The notes under the pieces: generated by a model
The model's input: only the letters and a program-made list of their open reading frames with translations
Told to the model about the DNA's origin: nothing
Databases searched by the model: none
Assembly: GCA_017861095.1 (NCBI GenBank)
Contig: JAGFXI010000211.1
Coordinates: forward strand, 1-7,368
DNA from: Deltaproteobacteria bacterium
GTDB lineage: Bacteria > Desulfobacterota > Syntrophobacteria > BM002
Length of the DNA stretch: 7,368 nt
Direction of reading: 5' to 3'
In this document: piece by piece, positions 6,225-7,368 of the stretch
Layout of the letters: every line of letters starts with the position of its first letter
How positions within the stretch are numbered: the first letter of the stretch is position 1
Made by a program: the position numbers and the translations under genes

Positions 6225-6966
6225 AGCTCTCCATCGCTATACCCGTGTTCACCGAACGGCAGTTTGTCGTGGAAGTGCTCCGCCGCGTCCAGGCCATTTA
6301 CCTCGAGAAGGTTGAAAAGCAGCTTGTTATCGTCGACGACTGCTCCACTGGCGGGACCCGGGAGCTCTTGCTCGACATGGCCCGGGCCAAGGGGGAAGGT
6401 CGTCCCTTCCCCCTCGCCGATTCGGGCGGGGTCCTGGATCTCACCAAATGCAAGACCCTCTTTCAAGAAAGGAACCGGGGTAAGGAAGCGGCCCTGCGCC
6501 GGGGTTTCGAGGAGGCCACGGGCGATGTCATCATAATCCAGGACGCGGACCTGGAATACGATCCCGCTGAGTATCCCAGGCTTCTCGAGCCGATCGCCAG
6601 AGAAGGCGCGGACGTGGTCTACGGCTCCCGGTTCCTGGGGGGGCCCGCATCGGGTCCTCTATTTTTGGCATTACGCAGCGAACAAATTTCTGACCGGCCT
6701 GTCGAATGTTGTACCAATCTCAATCTCACCGACATGGAAACCTGCTACAAGGTTTTTCGCCGAGAGGTGCTTCAGGGACTCCAACTCCATCAGGATCGCT
6801 TTGGGATCGAGCCGGAGCTTACCGCAAGGGTCGCCAAAGGGAAGTGGCGGATCTATGAGGTACCGATCTCCTACTACGGTCGCACCTATGAGGAGGGGAA
6901 AAAATCACCTGGAAGGACGGCATAAAGGCGGTCTACTGCATTCTCCGCTACAATCTGCTTCCGTAG
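6221..6966 (+). pseudogene. Glycosyltransferase family 2 (DPM/DPG synthase-like), multiply frameshifted
   Basis: An intact enzyme would move a sugar from a nucleotide sugar to a lipid phosphate or surface glycan at the cytoplasmic membrane face. Restored, the reading is KLSIAIPVF near 6224, VIVDDCST, the metal/sugar-binding IIQDADLEYDP with its DAD motif, VVYGSRFLGG, TNLNLTDMETCYKVF, GRTYEEGKK, then ITWKDGIKAVYCILRYNLLP and TAG at 6964-6966, about 248 residues. Lesions are as follows. (a) No start precedes KLS: the codon is GTA at 6221-6223, where one G-to-A change from GTG would also turn a TGA stop of the upstream gene into its present TAA. (b) There is one extra G in the run 6637-6643. (c) One base is missing near 6713; between (b) and (c) the other frame reads the family-like PHRVLYFWHYAANKF. 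(d) One A is missing in the run 6899-6904. Conserved residues are also altered: PVFTE for PVxNE, STGGT for STDGT, GKEAA for GKGAA. The uncorrected open frame 6245-6925 lacks strand 1 and has a false tail. Confidence 0.85.
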
Positions 6967-7219
6967 TCCCGAGCGGCCCTGCGTTCCCAGACCGAGTCGG
7001 TTCTATCCGGAAGGAGGGCCATTCCGCGGTTGCAGCACGTGGTTCGTCCATAATATGGGTTAACATTTCCTCCACGGGGGTCGCGCCGATGGAGATCAGG
7101 ACGACCCCCTGCCTTCTTTGACCAGCCTCATCCGTTATGCTAAGCTTTATTGGCTGGAAGCGGGATTGGGAGGGATAGGAGTGCACTCGCACGTCGTGGT
7201 CAGACGGGTTGGCATCCAC
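6905..7219 (-). CDS. Possible small hypothetical gene on the minus strand (uncertain, perhaps broken)
   Basis: On the minus strand a 104-codon frame runs from GTG 7219 to TGA 6905. I do not recognise it. The sense-like part reads MDANPSDHDVRVHSYPSQS, then KLSITDEAGQ, VVLISIGATPVEEMLTHIM and AEWPSFRIEP, with codon third positions moderately GC-rich. Upstream of the GTG the same frame stays open and protein-like (CEVCLRWTFRQEALLV) back to a TGA near 7285, but no usual start codon lies there. The last 20 codons overlap the restored glycosyltransferase end and look non-coding. If one base were skipped near 6990, the frame would read DSVWERRAARDYGSRL and stop at 6948-6950, giving a 19-bp convergent overlap. 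It may be a real small gene with indels or only a chance frame. Confidence 0.25.
   Translation of the reverse strand: MDANPSDHDVRVHSYPSQSRFQPIKLSITDEAGQRRQGVVLISIGATPVEEMLTHIMDEPRAATAEWPSFRIEPTRSGNAGPLGTTEADCSGECSRPPLCRPSR
7076..7109. terminator. Possible hairpin terminator downstream of the glycosyltransferase
   Basis: GGGGGTCG (7076-7083) pairs with CGACCCCC (7102-7109) around an 18-nt loop, and the pyrimidine-rich TGCCTTCTTT follows at 7110-7119. The T content is modest and the stem sits 110 nt after the restored stop, so this is a weak candidate. If the minus-strand frame here is real, the stem lies inside it and would be coincidental. Confidence 0.25.
7118..7146 (+). promoter_or_regulatory. 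Weak candidate promoter for the DUF4126-like gene
   Basis: TTGACC at 7118-7123 matches the -35 consensus at five of six bases. With a 17-nt spacer the -10 position is TAAGCT (7141-7146), which matches only three of six. The local drop in GC (TTATGCTAAGCTTTATTGG) fits a promoter. A 10-bp perfect palindrome GAGTGCACTC (7179-7188) lies downstream and could be an operator, but it may be chance. Confidence 0.2.
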
Positions 7220-7266
7220 CAGCAGTGCTTCTTGCCGGAACGTCCACCGGAGGCAGACCTCGCACC

Positions 7267-7368
7267 ATGGAACAGCTCAACCACATAATCAGCACGATAG
7301 CTCTCAGTATGGGTTTGGCTTGGGCGAGTGGGATCAACCTCTACGCTGCAATCCTGGTTCTCGGGTTG
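7267..7368 (+). CDS. DUF4126-like membrane protein, N-terminal part (runs off the window)
   Basis: The first 34 codons read MEQLNHIISTIALSMGLAW, then ASGINLYAAILVLGL, and are open to the edge. The first hydrophobic helix with A-L-x-x-GLAWASGINLYAA resembles the start of DUF4126-family membrane proteins, small multi-helix proteins of unknown function. ATG 7267 has GGAGG at 7249-7253, a rather long 13-nt spacer. An in-frame GTG at 7225 would add an unlikely polar leader. It appears separate from the damaged genes upstream. The assignment rests on one helix and needs the downstream sequence. Confidence 0.55.
   Translation, partial: MEQLNHIISTIALSMGLAWASGINLYAAILVLGL

Noticed and set aside
6801..7121. 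Plus-strand frame of 106 codons over the glycosyltransferase end
   Set aside because: It is out of frame with the conserved GRTYEEGKK block and has no ribosome site or recognisable motif.
1..7368. CRISPR array, tRNA, rRNA, insertion sequence or riboswitch
   Set aside because: No regularly spaced direct repeats, cloverleaf, transposase motif, terminal inverted repeats or known aptamer pattern was seen. This is by eye, not by a covariance-model search.

Overview
The window is 7.4 kb of GC-rich bacterial DNA with nearly all genes on the + strand and tight overlapping gene junctions. It looks chromosomal. A branched-chain-amino-acid-type (HAAT) ABC importer, an FlK-like thioesterase, an ADP-forming acyl-CoA synthetase, a DPM/DPG-like glycosyltransferase and a DUF4126-like membrane protein suggest an uncultured, GC-rich Gram-negative lineage (deltaproteobacterial, NC10 or Rokubacteria style). 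That placement is a low-confidence inference from family content; no marker gene is present.

Region 1 (1-3378) is a compact transporter operon. It holds the last 15 codons of a probable periplasmic substrate-binding protein, then LivH, LivM, LivG and LivF. The first three junctions overlap (TGATG, TGATG, GTGA) and the fourth has a 7-nt gap. The two ATPases are asymmetric in their motifs: LivG has a degenerate signature but an intact catalytic Glu and switch His, while LivF has a perfect LSGGQ but Asp at the catalytic Glu position and Gln at the switch His position. This predicts one competent and one degenerate ATP site in a LivG-LivF heterodimer.

Region 2 (3379-4269) has a 242-nt spacer with an inverted repeat and a possible promoter, then an intact hotdog thioesterase of the fluoroacetyl-CoA thioesterase (FlK) family, then a 241-nt spacer rich in hairpins. 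The thioesterase keeps the FlK catalytic Thr/Glu/His but lacks the loop carrying the phenylalanine lid.

Region 3 (4270-6966) is damaged. The acyl-CoA synthetase gene is interrupted near 4620-4635 by a frame change together with loss of roughly 25 codons, including the expected GPN motif. The glycosyltransferase behind it has a probable lost GTG start, a +1 indel in a G run, a -1 indel 70 nt later, a third -1 indel in an A run, and three changed conserved residues. This is either real gene decay or poor sequence quality; the substitutions favour decay and the homopolymer indels favour sequencing error.

Region 4 (6967-7368) holds a spacer of about 300 nt with a hairpin, a possible promoter and a possible broken minus-strand small gene, followed by the first 34 codons of a DUF4126-like membrane protein that runs off the edge.

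A plausible joint role for regions 1-3 is uptake of an organic acid or amino acid (importer), CoA ligation or acyl-CoA recycling (synthetase) and hydrolysis of a particular acyl-CoA (thioesterase). The substrate cannot be read from the sequence. I see no clear sign of a wholly new system; the most interesting items are the lid-less FlK homologue in this context, the asymmetric ATPase pair and the lesions in region 3.
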